NCBI GenBank assembly: GCA_032821775.1
Contig: JAVLRN010000004.1
Coordinates: 1,054,001 to 1,118,000 of the forward strand
DNA length: 64,000 nucleotides
From: Sanguinoderma infundibulare
Lineage: Eukaryota; Basidiomycota; Agaricomycetes; Polyporales; Polyporaceae
Direction of reading: 5' to 3'
Both the position numbers and the translations under genes were made by a program. A model generated the notes under the pieces. The model did no database searches, was not told where the DNA came from, and saw nothing but the letters and a program-made list of their open reading frames with translations. This document shows, in pieces, positions 18,744 to 30,940 of this stretch (positions are counted from its first letter, which is position 1; every line of letters starts with the position of its first letter).

Positions 18744-21700
18744 GGACGGGGCACCCGATGGCGACTACGCCCTCGTCATTGATGACACACCAGGGGGCCC
18801 CATTATCTCTGCATATACCCGCATCGCTGACGACTCTATTCCTATCCCAGCTCTCTATTTATCGGCCTGCGATCAACTACACGATCGCGCGGGCGTCTAT
18901 TTCTCAACTAATCTCACAACTACTAGCGAAAAATGTCGTGCGACAAGCGCGACGACACCGGCGACACCGCTGACCACTGCGACCTCAGACTCTTTCTCTC
19001 TCCTCGCGTCTCCAGTTCCGCCTCTGTCTCCCTCTCTCGACATCGCTCTCTCTCTCTCCTTTATGCGCCCCTGTTCTTCCTCACCTTCTTTCATATTCTC
19101 GTTTCCGACCAAAAACGGTCGCGGCTACTTCGCGCCGCGATCGCAAGATACCCCCGCGAACGTTTTCCTCACCACACGCGACCCCGTTGCGAAAGGCCTC
19201 GTCACCAAGAAGAAGTACAAACCGGTCGCACGCAAGGTGCGACCTGTCCTAGGCTCGTGCCCCGAACAGTTTCGTGTCATGCGCAACATCACTGGCAACC
19301 CGCTCGTGAACATGCCGATCCTCCCTGATCATCCCCCTGACTTCGTCCTGACCGGTCGCTACACCCGCGAACACATGGAGGCCCTCGACAAGAAGCTGCG
19401 ACCCGACTTTCTCTGGCCCGAAGAGTGCAAGCTCCTCCACTACTTCATGTGCATCCACAACGAGGCGTTTGCATGGACTGACGAGGAGCGCGGCTGCTTC
19501 AAACCCGAGTTCTTCCCACCAGTCGATTTTCCGGTCGTACCGCACACGCCGTGGGTCCAGAAGAACATCCCAATCCTGCCGGGTCTCTACAAGGAGGTCT
19601 GCGACATCATCAAGCGCAAGATCGCCGCCGGCATGTACAAGCCGTCGAATTCGTCATATCGCGGTCGCTGGTTCTGCATCGCGAAAAAGGACAGGAAGCC
19701 GCGCATCGTCCACAGCCTCGAGCCACTCAACAAGGTCACGATCGCGCACTCGGGCGTAACTCCGACGCCCGACTATCTCGCCGAGCAGTTCAGCGGGCGA
19801 CCGTGCGGCTCGATGTACGACCTCTACGTTGGCTACGATGAGCGACTGATCGCAAAGTCGTCGCGCGACCTCACGACCTTCCAGACTCCGTTCGGCGCGT
19901 TGCGACACTGCACCCTCCCGATGGGGTGGTGTAACTCGGTACCTATCTTTCATGACGACGTCACTTACATCTTGCAGCCCGAGATCCCGGAGTGGACAGT
20001 ACCGTATATCGACGACGTCCCTGGCAAGGGACCGAAATCCGACTATCGCGACCGTGACGGCAAGTATGAGACCATCCCGCGCAACCCCGGCGTTTGTCGC
20101 TTCGTCAAGGAGCACTTCGACAACCAGAATCGCATCGTCACACACATGAGCCACGCCGGCGGCACCTACTCTGGGCCGAAGTCGATGCCCATCAACATTG
20201 AGAACATCGTCATCGGCCAGCGATGCACCCCGATCGGGCGACAACCCGAACAGTCGCGCGTCGCCCTCATCGTCAACTGGGGACCGTGCGGGAACATATC
20301 GGAGATCCGCGCGTTCATAGGCACGGTCGGCGTCCTGCGACTTTTCATTCGAAACTTCGCGAAGCGCGCCTGGCCACTTGTGAAGCTCATGCGGAAGGAC
20401 GTCCCCTTCGAGTTCGGCGACGAGCAACTCCGTGCGCAGGAGGACCTCAAGAAGGCAGTCATCGAGTCGCCAGCGCTCCGTGCGATCGACTACGAGTCGG
20501 GCGCGGCCGTCATCCTCGCCGTCGACACCTCCTACATCGCGGTCGGCTTCCACCTCTGCCAGTGCGACATCGACGACCCGCGCAAGCGGTACTACAGTCG
20601 CTTCGGATCAATAATGCTCAACGACAGGGAGGCGCGATTCTCGCAACCGAAGCTCGAGATCTACGGCCTCTATTACGCCCTGCGGAACCTCAAGGTCTAC
20701 TTGATCGGTGTTCGAAACCTCGTCGTCGAGGTCGACGCGCGATACATTCAGGGCATGCTCCAGAACCCTGACATTTCTCCGAGCGCTAGCATTAACCGTT
20801 GGATCGTCGTGATACTAACGTTCCACTTCACTCTAGTGCACGTCCCTGGAACGTCGCACGGACCCGACGGGTTGTCGCGGCAACCATCACAACCAGGCGA
20901 CGAGCCGCGTGACGACGACGACGGCTTCGAGGACTGGATCGACAAAGTCCACGGCTTCCTGCACCAGATGCTGCCCATGCGACCGCGACAACGCGCCTCT
21001 CCCCTGCAACTTTTCACGATCGCGTCTCCGACCGGGGACGGTCGGGATCTCAGTGAGGGGGAGGGACCGACCGACCAGGAACCGACAAGCGACACTGCGA
21101 CCACGTCGAGCGACATTCCGACTTCCGACCTCACTCGGCGAGCGAACGAGTGACTCGACAAGGTCAAGAGGTGGCTCCGCGACCTCCGACAACCGAGCGA
21201 CATCTCCGACAAGGTGTACGCGCAGTTTATCAAGTACTGCCAGCAGCACTTCGTCGACGGCGACCGACTGTGGCGAAAGGACTCGCACGGCGCACACAAG
21301 CTCATAGTCGGCCTCGGCCAGCGACTCGCGATCCTCCGACAGGCGCACGACGACATAGGTCATCGCGGCAATTATGCGATGTTGCAGTTCATCGCGGAGC
21401 AATTCTGGTGGCCGTCCCTTCGTGAGGACGTCACTTGGTATGTTCGCACTTGCCATCTCTGCCAGACGAGACAGACGCGACAGGTCCTCATTCCGCCGAC
21501 GGTCGCGACACCCGCACCACTGTTCGCGCGAGTCCACATCGACACCATGCACATGCCCACCTCCGGCGGCTTCAAGTACATCGTCCAGGCACGCTGCGCG
21601 ATCTCGCACTACCCGGAGTGGCGCATGCTCCGCGTCGAGACCGAGAAGACCCTCGGCGACTGGCTGTTCCAAGACGTCATCTGTCGCTGGGGTGGCCTCG

Positions 21701-22542
21701 CAGAGATCGTCACCGACAACGGCGTGGCTTTCGTCAAAGTGGCTGGCTACCTCGCGCGCAAGTATCACCTCCGACATATCCGAATCAGCGGCTACAACTC
21801 GTGGGCAAACGGCATCGTCGAGCGACCCCACTTCGACGTGCGACAGGTTCTGTTCAAGGCCGCCGACGGCGATGAGACCAAGTGGTCGCAAGTCGCTCAT
21901 TTTGCCTTCTGGGCAGAAAGGGTAACTACGCGACGTCGCATGGGCTGCTCACCGTACTTCGTGGCTACAGGTTGTCATCTGATCCTGCCATTCGACATCG
22001 GAGAAGCAACCTATCTGCTCCCACCGCCCGACTCGATCCTGTCGACGACCGATCTCATCACGCAGCGCGCGACAGCGCTCCAGAAGCGGCAAGACCAGAT
22101 CGCCGACCTCCAGTCCGACGTCTACCGAGCGCGACTTCGAGCAGCATACAAGTTCGAGCGCGACCACGCGACAACCATCCGCAACTTCGACTTCAAACGC
22201 GGCGACCTTGTCCTCCTCCGACACACGCAGATCGAGAAGGCCCTCAACCGCAAGATGCGATCACGATACCTCGGGCCGCTTGTCGTCCTCACCCGCAACC
22301 GCGGGGGAGCGTACGTCATCTGCAAACTCGATGGGACGGTCTTTCACCGACCAGTCGCGGCCTTCCGACTCCTCCCCTACCTCGCGCGACAATCAATCGG
22401 CATCACCGATGAGCTCCTCGACATCTCGCAAAAGCGGTTCGAGGACATGAAGAATGCCGATGACGCGGGTGTTGAGGACGATCGTCCGACTGGCGATGCG
22501 ATACCGCCGAATGGCAGCGACGGGGTGGGCAACACGGACTAG
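18742..22542 (+). pseudogene. pol: Family-2 pol (RT, RNase H, integrase)
   Basis: The frame is open from about 18742 (coding-like before the first ATG at 19063: GDYALVIDDTPGG) to 22542, with one interruption, TGA at 21151-21153. The order is: linker; reverse transcriptase with GVTPTPDYLAEQF, LPMGWCNSV and the active site YIDD (about 20010); an insertion after YIDD containing KYETIPRNPGVCRFVKEH; RNase H (AVDTSYIAVGF, FSQPKLEIYG); integrase HHCC (HDDIGHRG ... CHLC); the DDE residues in VHIDTM, IVTDNG and GIVERPH; and a basic C-terminal tail. There is no chromodomain. It is +1 relative to gag/protease, so expression of an intact copy would need a frameshift. It is homologous throughout to family-1 pol. 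Confidence 0.9.
21051..21065 (+). other. Internal polypurine tract in family-2 pol
   Basis: CAGTGAGGGGGAGGGA lies inside pol between RNase H and integrase. Its first 14 bases are identical to the tract directly before the 3' LTR (25607-25620). This is the layout of a central polypurine tract. Confidence 0.6.
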
Positions 22543-23055
22543 TCGAGCTGAGTATCTGTTTTCATTTGTGATCCGCTTCCATATCTTCCATATTGCGCTC
22601 TTTTCATCTTTCGCATACCCCCCCAATCGCCACTTCATAGTCTCTCGTTTATATTCTTTGCGACCTCGGACGCACCTTTGCGACCGATTTTCCATCGTGG
22701 CTTTGTCGCGATGGCGAGGGTTTTCTGGCGATGAAGGATTCTACGCTGAGCCTTTCCCTCGGGGAAATACTTTTGTCATTCACGCATCTAGAACCAAAGG
22801 AGAGATATTATTATTGACGGATATAAGCTACAGGCGACAAGATAGCGAAGACGACTGCGACCAGCGATTGTGACACTGCGATAGCGACTGCGATACTGCG
22901 ACCGAGATAGCGATGGCGACATACGACATACAGCAAGAAAACTAGCGACGAGACAGGAAGAGAGCACGCCTACATACACATGCAAGTCCAAGAAAGAAAA
23001 CTGGAAAGAAAATCAGTGTCCGACATGGTGCGATCACGGCGCGACTGGACTCCAC
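22543..23055. other. Spacer after pol, family 2
   Basis: No gene is seen. The stretch contains many GCGA-rich words (GACTGCGA, GCGATGGCGA). It separates the converging pol and antisense genes and should contain both 3' ends. Confidence 0.5.
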
Positions 23056-25278
23056 CTACTCGTCCCCTTCGCCATTCAACGCGTCCTCCTGGCCTTCCGA
23101 CGGCTCAGCGACAGGCTCCTCTGCGACTGGCGCCTCTGCGATGGGCCCCTGCGCGACAGGCGCTTGGACGACCGGCCCCCGCTCATCCTCCGATGGGACG
23201 TATGATGCGTCATCGTCGTCATCATCATCGCCCCCCCGACTAGTGGGCTCGCGCTCACGCTCGTCGTAGTCGTCGGCGCCCCACTCCTTCCCAGTCGCGA
23301 TGAGCTCTAGCTCATGCAGGTACTGCTGGAGCTCCAGCAGGACCTCAATGCGACCCGCGACGAAGGCATTCTCCGCTCGGAGGGCACGGATGTATGTCTG
23401 CCGGTCCTCTGACAGGCCAGCACCGGCAAGGTCGTCAGCGCCCAGTCCAGCGGTCGCGCTGCCGAGGCCAGCGACGTGCCGGTTGGCAGAGGACGCGAGG
23501 AGAGGGAAGCCCTCCCCGGTGAGTTGGCGACGGAGGCGCATAGTCGGCGTGGGGATGCGGAAGCCCGTGGCGTAGGTCGGCCGAGGAGGATGGGCGGGGA
23601 TCGGCGTGGCAGGGTGAGACGAAGGACCAGCGGCGGGGGGAGGAGTGTGGGCGACGCGCGAGGAAGGGACCGCGACAGGCACATGAGCGTCGAGGATGCG
23701 ACGCGTCTCGGGGCTGATGATGGGAGGGAGAGCGTCGCCGGCGCGACGGGTCGCAGCACCAGCAACAGGCCCAGGGACCACCGCGGCGTGACGCGTGGAA
23801 GGACCCACGGCAGGAGGAGGGTCGGCGACAGCGGGCGCCGGCTTCTTGGCCTTGCGGGGTTTTGGAGCCTTGGGGGGAGGGTCGGCGATGGCCGGGCCTC
23901 AATGTCCGGAGGAGCGACTGCGACGATGGAGCCATCAGCGGCGAGCTCCCACCCCTTTGCGTTGCCCCGCTCGACTTGGTGGAGCGATGGGCTGACGGCC
24001 ATGCGACCTGGAACAAGGTCAGCGGTCACGGCGATAGGAGGGGCTGGGCGACTTACCGCGCTTGAACTTGGAGTCGTCAAACCACTTGCTGTACCGCTGC
24101 GAGTCGTACTCGCAGCCCTTCTTGTCCTTGCGACATTTTTCACACCGGACCTCCCCACGCCGGAGGACGCACTCGATCCGGGCGTAGCCGGAGCAGCGGT
24201 CGCACTGCGACAGCGATCAGCAGCGACAAAGGGGGAAAGAGCGGCGACAAGTCACTTACCACCGACAGCGCGGGGTCTGGGCGAGGAGGTGACGCGGGCC
24301 GCGGTTGCGTGTCAGCTGCCGACTTCTGCTTCCCCAGTTCGACTTTGGAGATCTCGGGCCGATGGGGTTCGTCTTCGGAGGAACCGAGCTCGATGGGGGC
24401 AGGGCGCGCCAGCGCGGGCGGTGCGATGATGGCACCAGCGACCTCTGGATCGTGGCGCGTCTTCTTGGGCGGCGCGGCCTTCTCCCCGGCGACTTCGGCC
24501 GACTCCACGGAGCTGCGATCCACCAGGCCGCGCTTGCAGCGAACGCGAGGGCGAACGCGGGGCGGCGGCGACTCGGCGGGCGGCGACTCGGGAGCCTGGC
24601 CGGCGACGGCGTCGGCAGCGACAGCATCTGAGCACGACGCGGACGACACCGGAGCAAGAGTCGTGGCGACGGCGGCGGAGGAGTGCTGGGAAGACGTGGT
24701 GACGGCGACAGCAGCGGAAGGGTGCTGCGACTTGGCAGCAGAGGACGGAGGAGGAGGAGGGGCGGCGACGCCAGCAAGGACGTCGGGCATGGGAGGAAGA
24801 GCGGCCTGGCGGGCGGCCTTTTTGGCGGCACGCTCGCGCGCCTTGGCCATCACGTCGGCCTTCCAGGCGACGCGTTGGGCATCGGCGATCTGACAGGCGG
24901 CCAGGTGCAGGTATCCCTCCCGGAGGATGGGGCTGAGCCAGGACGGCCACGCGTGCGCGACCGAGCTGAACCAGTCTGCGAACGACAAGACAACGCAGTC
25001 GGCGACGGCAGCGACTGCGTCGGCGTCTGCTCCTGCACCGAGCCAAGCGTCCTGCGACGAGAAAACGAAGTCAGCCTGAACAGGGAGGGACACAGCGACA
25101 GATGACATACCAGGTTGTCCGACGCATTTTGGAGTCCTGCCTCGCGGTCGTCGTCGGTCTCTGGGGGGTTCCCGTCCAAGTAGTCGAGGAGGATGTCGAG
25201 GTTGGCTTTGGTGCCATCGCGCGCGACCTGGGTGGTGTCGTCGCCGGTGGCGCGGGACTTGCCTTTGGGGTCAGACAT
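23056..25278 (-). CDS. Family-2 antisense gene, Zn2Cys6-like, intron-bearing
   Basis: The gene runs opposite to pol, from ATG at 25278. Exon 1 (MSDPKGKSRATGDD...NASDNL) ends at a GTATGT donor near 25110. Exon 2 starts DAWLGAGADADAV and contains a helical segment and an Ala/Pro-rich region, then an acidic motif PIELGSSEDEP. A second intron (GTAAGT...CGCAG) precedes exon 3 with the cluster CDRC-X7-C-X8-CEKC-X6-C and a basic KWFDDSKFKR. A third intron (GTAAGT...TCCAG) leads to exon 4. Exon 4 seems to need a one-base shift near 23870 to continue into the last frame (23808-23056), which has a leucine-rich coiled coil (RALRAENAFVAGRIEVLLELQQYLHELEL) and an acidic tail. The Cys spacing matches that of the family-1 antisense protein. 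A regulatory DNA-binding role is inferred. Confidence 0.7.
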
Positions 25279-25606
25279 GGGAGATGGTGAGACGAGGAGA
25301 GGAAGAAGAACCGAGGGGCGAGGTTGGAGGGGAGCACGGACGAAGACCCACCAGGCGACGGCTCTTATGTGACGCGCGATGGCGGCGCCAGCATCCCGGG
25401 CCTACCCCCATCGCACGCCTGGAGTCGCGGGATCACCAGTTCGGGGCGGTCTTTTGTCGCGCGACGGGTCGAAGGGTTACCGTTTTCATCGAGAAGCGCG
25501 TCTAGCGAGGATCGCCGTCTGTCAAGTGGCCGAGAAGAGAAGATCGCGCGGCGATGGCACCAGTACCACGCAGCTTCCTCGCGGCGACCGAGGACAGTCG
25601 AGATCC

Positions 25607-25620
25607 CAGTGAGGGGGAGG
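25607..25620 (+). other. 3' polypurine tract, family 2
   Basis: CAGTGAGGGGGAGG is immediately followed by the TGATG start of the 3' LTR at 25621, the expected plus-strand primer position. Confidence 0.85.
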
Positions 25621-26336
25621 TGATGCGCACCCGACGCTTCCGACTGTGGAGCCCGATGCAATTGCTCCATTCGGACGACTGAGGTGACTCGACCGACGTC
25701 TCGGCGGCTGCCGGCTCATTGGCGTCTCTGGGCTGCACGATTCGGACACACGTGGTGGCGGCCCGGCCTGCTAACCGGGTCCGGTACTGACGAGAGCCGA
25801 AGAAGCCGGGCACGTGCGAGGCCGCCGCACCAAGACTAGGCCGTCGAAGGGTACCAAAAGTATTTGGTCACGATCGATGTCGCGACTCGGCCTGTCCCCG
25901 ACTGTCCCTACGGTCGCACGGTGGCGGGCCACAAGTTAAGTCACACAGTTGCTCTCTCCGTCGCGTCGCGCGACTGGTCGCAGATCATCCCTCACGAAAG
26001 GTTACTTATGCAGCAGGTACGGGTCGCGACAACCGGAAACCGACGAGTCACACGACTGCGCAACAGCGATCGCAACCCGCCAAGACAAGCCGACGGTGGT
26101 CGCCCAATCCGGTCGCGGTCACGTGCCGATCGCTGGAGTTCCAGAGGGTTTCCGATGCTGGTTTTGTGATCGCTCGCCACCGCGAGGCAGGCTAGGCTAT
26201 GGGCGTCGCGTGTAGCTACCGGTTACCGATGTACTTAACCCCACTCGTTGCTGTTTGGGCAGACAATCTTGGACCCCCACCCTTTACCTCTCATTTCTCC
26301 GACGAGCAAGTGCGACTCGACATCGCCCTCTGTCGG
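25621..26336 (+). repeat. 3' LTR of family 2, upstream portion
   Basis: This matches 14998-15713 of the 5' LTR. It stops at CTGTCGG (26330-26336), which is the left copy of the KDZ-2 target duplication, and resumes at 45637. Confidence 0.9.
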
Positions 26337-26594
26337 CAGGGACTGTATTAGATTTGGTTAATCCAAATACATTAACTAACGTCAATCCTGGATTAAGCTT
26401 AATCCGGGATTAGTGTCAGAATTTTTGAGAGGTCTCTGCAGTCCCCCTCGTCATGCAGCTAATCCACCGGATTATCCGGCGGATAATACATGTATTATCA
26501 CACCAAAGTCAATGGATTTTAGAGATGTCAAAGAAGATCATTCGTGTGATTAACTACAGGATAATCCGCAAGAACAGAACAGATAATCCACATG
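26337..26594. repeat. KDZ-2 left TIR and subterminal motifs
   Basis: After the TIR the stretch holds repeated TTAATCC, GGATTA and GGATAAT words, including the palindrome around GGATTATCCGGCGGATAAT (about 26471-26490) and ACAGGATAATCCGC (about 26555). These resemble binding sites for the transposase and recur at the right end. Confidence 0.75.
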
Positions 26595-29500
26595 CTACTT
26601 GTGTTCAAGCTGTTTGAGAATATCCTCCCATGCATTAAGGTCCCGGACCTGCTTCTGGAGAGAGGAACGCAGCGACTAAAAATCATTCTGGTTAGCAAAT
26701 GCCAATGCAGAGATAGCTGGTTACTCACCCGCGTGTGATCCAACTGCTCTGCCGGTACCTCCGCCTTCCGAGTGCGATTGTACTCGGCTTGAGCCTCCCT
26801 GCTCATACGCTCAAACATAGCATGGTGCTGCCAGGCATACGCCCGCTCGCCTGGTTCCAAGTCCTCCCGTTCAGCAGCGCCTTTCCATAACTCTGCCCAC
26901 GCAGCGAATCCAGCCACCGTGGCTCGGAACTCCGCACAAAGCTTGTTCACCGCCTCGTCGTAACGAATCTTCTCCTGCCATGCCCGGAACCATTGCGCGC
27001 GGTTGACTAGTAGCATCCAGTCAGCAATCGCATTCTCAGCATTGATTCATAAACCACTTACACCATGACGTATAGATGTCGGAGGTCACGGCTTTCTTCT
27101 TCAAGCCCTTCCCCTTCCCCTTCCCAGACGGCACGCTTCCTGTTTGCTCGACGCTGTCGGAATCAGTGCAACCCATGACATCTTCAAAAACAGTCCAAAT
27201 CCAGGATCCTGACCGCACGTGATCACCTTGCTCGCGCGCCTTCTTGAGATTTGTGATCTTCAAGTTGTTCGCTAGATCAATGCATTGCAGGCGAGAAGCC
27301 GGATCCGAGCGAGTGAGAGACCCCGGCGAGCCGCGCAGGGCGATGATGCAGTCGAAGTTGTGATTGTACTGTTTGGCCAGTTTTTGACAGTACGCGATGC
27401 TGAACTTGCTGATGTCGTTGCTACGGACATTGTCAGCGACTGCGTGAGCGTTGGCCTTCTTATCTTCAATGAACGCGGACAGGTGCTTGATGGCCTCGCG
27501 AACCTTCTCCAACTGGTCGAACGCCTGCCCGACCCGAAGTTTGGCCTCATACTCAGCGAGAAGGTTGAGTTCGTACAGCTTGCGGTCATCAGTGTTGAAG
27601 TCGGATGGGAGTCCCAGGACTTCTTCGTCGGGCGATGATGGCATTGTCGAAGCGAAACCGGGGTGATCTTCATTATCGGAATCAGACTCAGAGTCGGAAT
27701 CATGTTCGTGCCGAGAACCACGGCGGCGGGAGGGGTCATCCATGAGGTTGTGAGCAGTCGAGGGGACGGTGATTCCGAGAGATGGCATATACTTAGCTTG
27801 TAACACACGCCACTTGTCCAGCTTCCTGCGCCAGCCGCTCCATGTGATCCGAGCGTTCGTATTCTCATCGACGATCGTACCGTTTTGGGCGACATTCTTC
27901 TTCTGCTTGTCGCGTTCTTGTAGATCCAGCCTGAACCAAATTTATCATCATTTAAAGCGCGATCAGGTATAATACGGACATGATTGACGACTTACATCCA
28001 CCCCTCAAGCTCCAGCCCGGTGATCATGAAGTCGGCATGGTCCTTGCGCAGGTGAGTGACAGCGCGGCGCGCATGTGTCTTGGCGCCCTCGTCCCAGTGA
28101 CCCTCGACCAGTGCATTGTACGCTTGCTTCGCAGAAGGCACTGGGTGGATAATTTAGCATGTTGCGACACCTCGCTAACTCCCGGAAACGCGACGTACAC
28201 TGTGATTGATTGACAAGAAATGGACTCTGCTCGAACGCCTGCTCCTTGATGCAGAAAGTGAGAGGGGTTGGCGCATTGGGATCAAACGGGAGCGCAAGCC
28301 ACGAAGCGACGTTCTTCGGGCCAGCGAGGGCCGAAAGGCCGGCCAGGTACTTCGTGGTTCGGCGCTGACCGGCATACGCCTTGGGCAGCTTGCGGCCAAG
28401 ATAGTTTGCTGCAATTGACAGCATGAGTATGGAACGCGGATGAAAATTCACAACTACTCACCCATGCCAACAGTTTTTTTCCAGTTCCAATAGTTGATGA
28501 GCGAGTTGAGCGCGTCCTCACGACTGCCGCCACTCATTTCCCGTGTCGCAAGCCCGGCGATGTTGAAATCAGCCCAAGGGGTTTCCACGCCTTCACCGTG
28601 GTCGAGGCCAAAACCTGCCGAATACGCGAGGGAGTAGACGGCCTGACAGAGGTCTTTGTGCGCGTACATATGCATCTTTGGTAATATCATCAGCATGTTC
28701 TCCAGCATCGGGAGCGCGTCTGGAAAGTAGTCCACCCAGCGTTCGAGTATGTGTCGAATCGTGATACAAATGACATCGTAGCTCATCGCCCTGTGTTCGT
28801 GTTCTTCTGTGCCTTGCAGAGCACTATAGATAGACGCATCCGAGAATATTAATCTGTGAATGTCGTGGTTAGCGAAGGTCGCAGTCAGGCGGGGAGTCGA
28901 AGACGCACGCTTCCCCTCCAAGGGTGTTCATGACCGCCTGAGGCCGAAAAAGGACATGTTTGCAAAGGGTACCGACGATGCCGCTGAAGTCGGTGAAACG
29001 GAACTTGTTGAGACGTTGTGAGCGCGCAACCTTGAAGCCGCTACAAGTCTCCTCCTGTCCCAGGTGATTAGACTCCAAAAAAGCACGAATTGGGTGGCAC
29101 GTACGATCATGTGGGACGCCCACTTTTTTTTCATCAACGGTCTCATCGTTTCGGGGTGGATGAAATACCCTTCCCCCATCGTGAGGCTGTGATCGTTGGG
29201 GTCGTCACGCTTCGACTTCTTCTGCAGGCTGAAGTTACCATCACAACCCATGATGATGCGGTAGATATACCTAACAAGGTTAGTGAATTAGTGTAGTACA
29301 TGTGCTACGAAGTTCGAAACATACTTGAGATGATCCGGCGTCGCAGTTTTTCAATCGGGCGGGAGGTTGAAGCGAGGCCATGGACAGGCAATGCAAGGTA
29401 GGGTGATTGCACGCGGGTTGTAATGCGGGATCACGACGCCATGATAGCGCCCCGAGCGTTTGACCATCGCGTAGTGTCTCCAGAGTCGTGCAGCGACATT

Positions 29501-30575
29501 GAGCTCACGAGTGCGATCCTAAATCGGCTGTGGTTAGTGGTGAGCGGATTGTATGTCGAGACGAAAAAACGTGCCTCAACCACTTCCGGGTTCGTGTTGT
29601 TCCCGAGGCGGCATTTGACTCGAAAATAGTCTTGCGTGCTGCCGTGCGAGATGTTCCAGATGAGTTGCCACTCCTTCATGAGGTCCTCCATGAACGCGGT
29701 CTCCGGACGACTCTTGCTCGCAGGCCAGAGCCCACTGGAAATGAGTTGCTCGTAGTCTTCGCCATCATCTTCGCCACAACGGCAGTAATGGACGAGGCAT
29801 CGATGGACGCCGTTGGTATGGACGACGACGACTTGCGAGGGCTTCAAGGCGGTCTTGGTGATTGCGGGGCAAGGGGAATCGCCGTGACCGAGGTAGATGG
29901 TGTGGTTCAGGTAGCAGAGGTCGATGCGTTCGAAGAATTTGCCGTTCCAGCGTTGGATCCAATGGAAGTGGAGATGACGATGTGTTTGCTCGATACACGT
30001 CTGGCACATGGAGGGGGTGGCGGAACAATCCAGGCAACGATATTCGCGTTTGGTGGTCATTCAGCCACAGGAACACGGGGCGCCGATGTCCTTAGCATGC
30101 TCGCGCGAGAAGAGTCGGCGCAGGACGGTGGTTTCGGATGGGAGCCACTGCTCGATCTGTGAGGCGACTGTGCGAGACTACAAATATTATTGAGCGAGAT
30201 AAGACTAAAACATATGGGAGACACACGTACCTTAGTCTTCTTGCCTATCGGAGGTGGTTCTGAAGTCCTCGCGGAGGTAGGTATTGACGATGGGGCGACG
30301 GGATCAGGAGGGGTAGATGTTGATCCGTGGTTGGAGGAGGGCTCAATGATTGGTATCTCGACCCAGTCAACGTCCATACCGTCGTGTTCGGGGGAAGTGT
30401 TGCGCGGACGCTTCCGCGATGACTGCCCCGATCGATATTCGAGAGTCTTCTTTACAACCTCGGCTTTCCCATTACTGCGCAGAACATGGCTTATATGATG
30501 AGCATGAGGACGATGAAGGTCGACGCCTTCACGAACGCCGCGAGCGGCGCGTTTGGGTATTCTGAAGGACGACAT
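26595..30575 (-). pseudogene. KDZ-2 transposase (CxC2 + KDZ)
   Basis: The minus-strand gene starts MSSFRIPKRAARG at 30575 and has many short introns. The order is: N-terminus with SRKRPR and DVDWVEIPI; QIEQWLPSETTVL; a CSCG motif followed by an in-frame TGA (30061-30063); the CxC2 cluster YRCLDC...MCQTC, HFHWIQRWNGKFF, CPAI and VHYCRC; CIACPWPRFNLP; STCHPIRAF and ETCSGFKVA; and the catalytic core MSYDVIC, LPKMHMYAHKDLCQ, FGLDHGEGVETPWADFN. A long charged C-terminal part follows (DSDSESDSDNEDHPG, then ERMSREAQAEYNRTRKAE), ending KQLEHK-stop at 26595. The TGA between CSCG and the rest of the CxC2 cluster makes this copy non-functional as read, although all core residues look intact. Confidence 0.85.
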
Positions 30576-30940
30576 GAAGCAGGACGAGCGAGGGAGAGGA
30601 GAGGGGCAAAGATAGAGTGCATGTGAACCACAAAATCATTACAGCGAGCGGGGACGGTCGGTTTCTCCGGGTCGGTGGCCCGCCACATTGTCATCGGGCA
30701 TGTGCGTTGGATGGTCAGTGCTGTGCAGGGCAAAGCGTTCAGTACAATAAAGCGCATTCATTGTTTGTTGGGCATGACATTGTTACAATAGACGCGGTAT
30801 GGAGCTACAGCCATGGTGCGGAACTCGGTCAAGGCGCGGAGACACTGGCAGACGACGGTGCATTCGAAGACAACGAACATGAACAGGGTCAAGAAACAGT
30901 ACTCGTCCATGCACCAGAGTGCGGTACTACATGTCGATTA

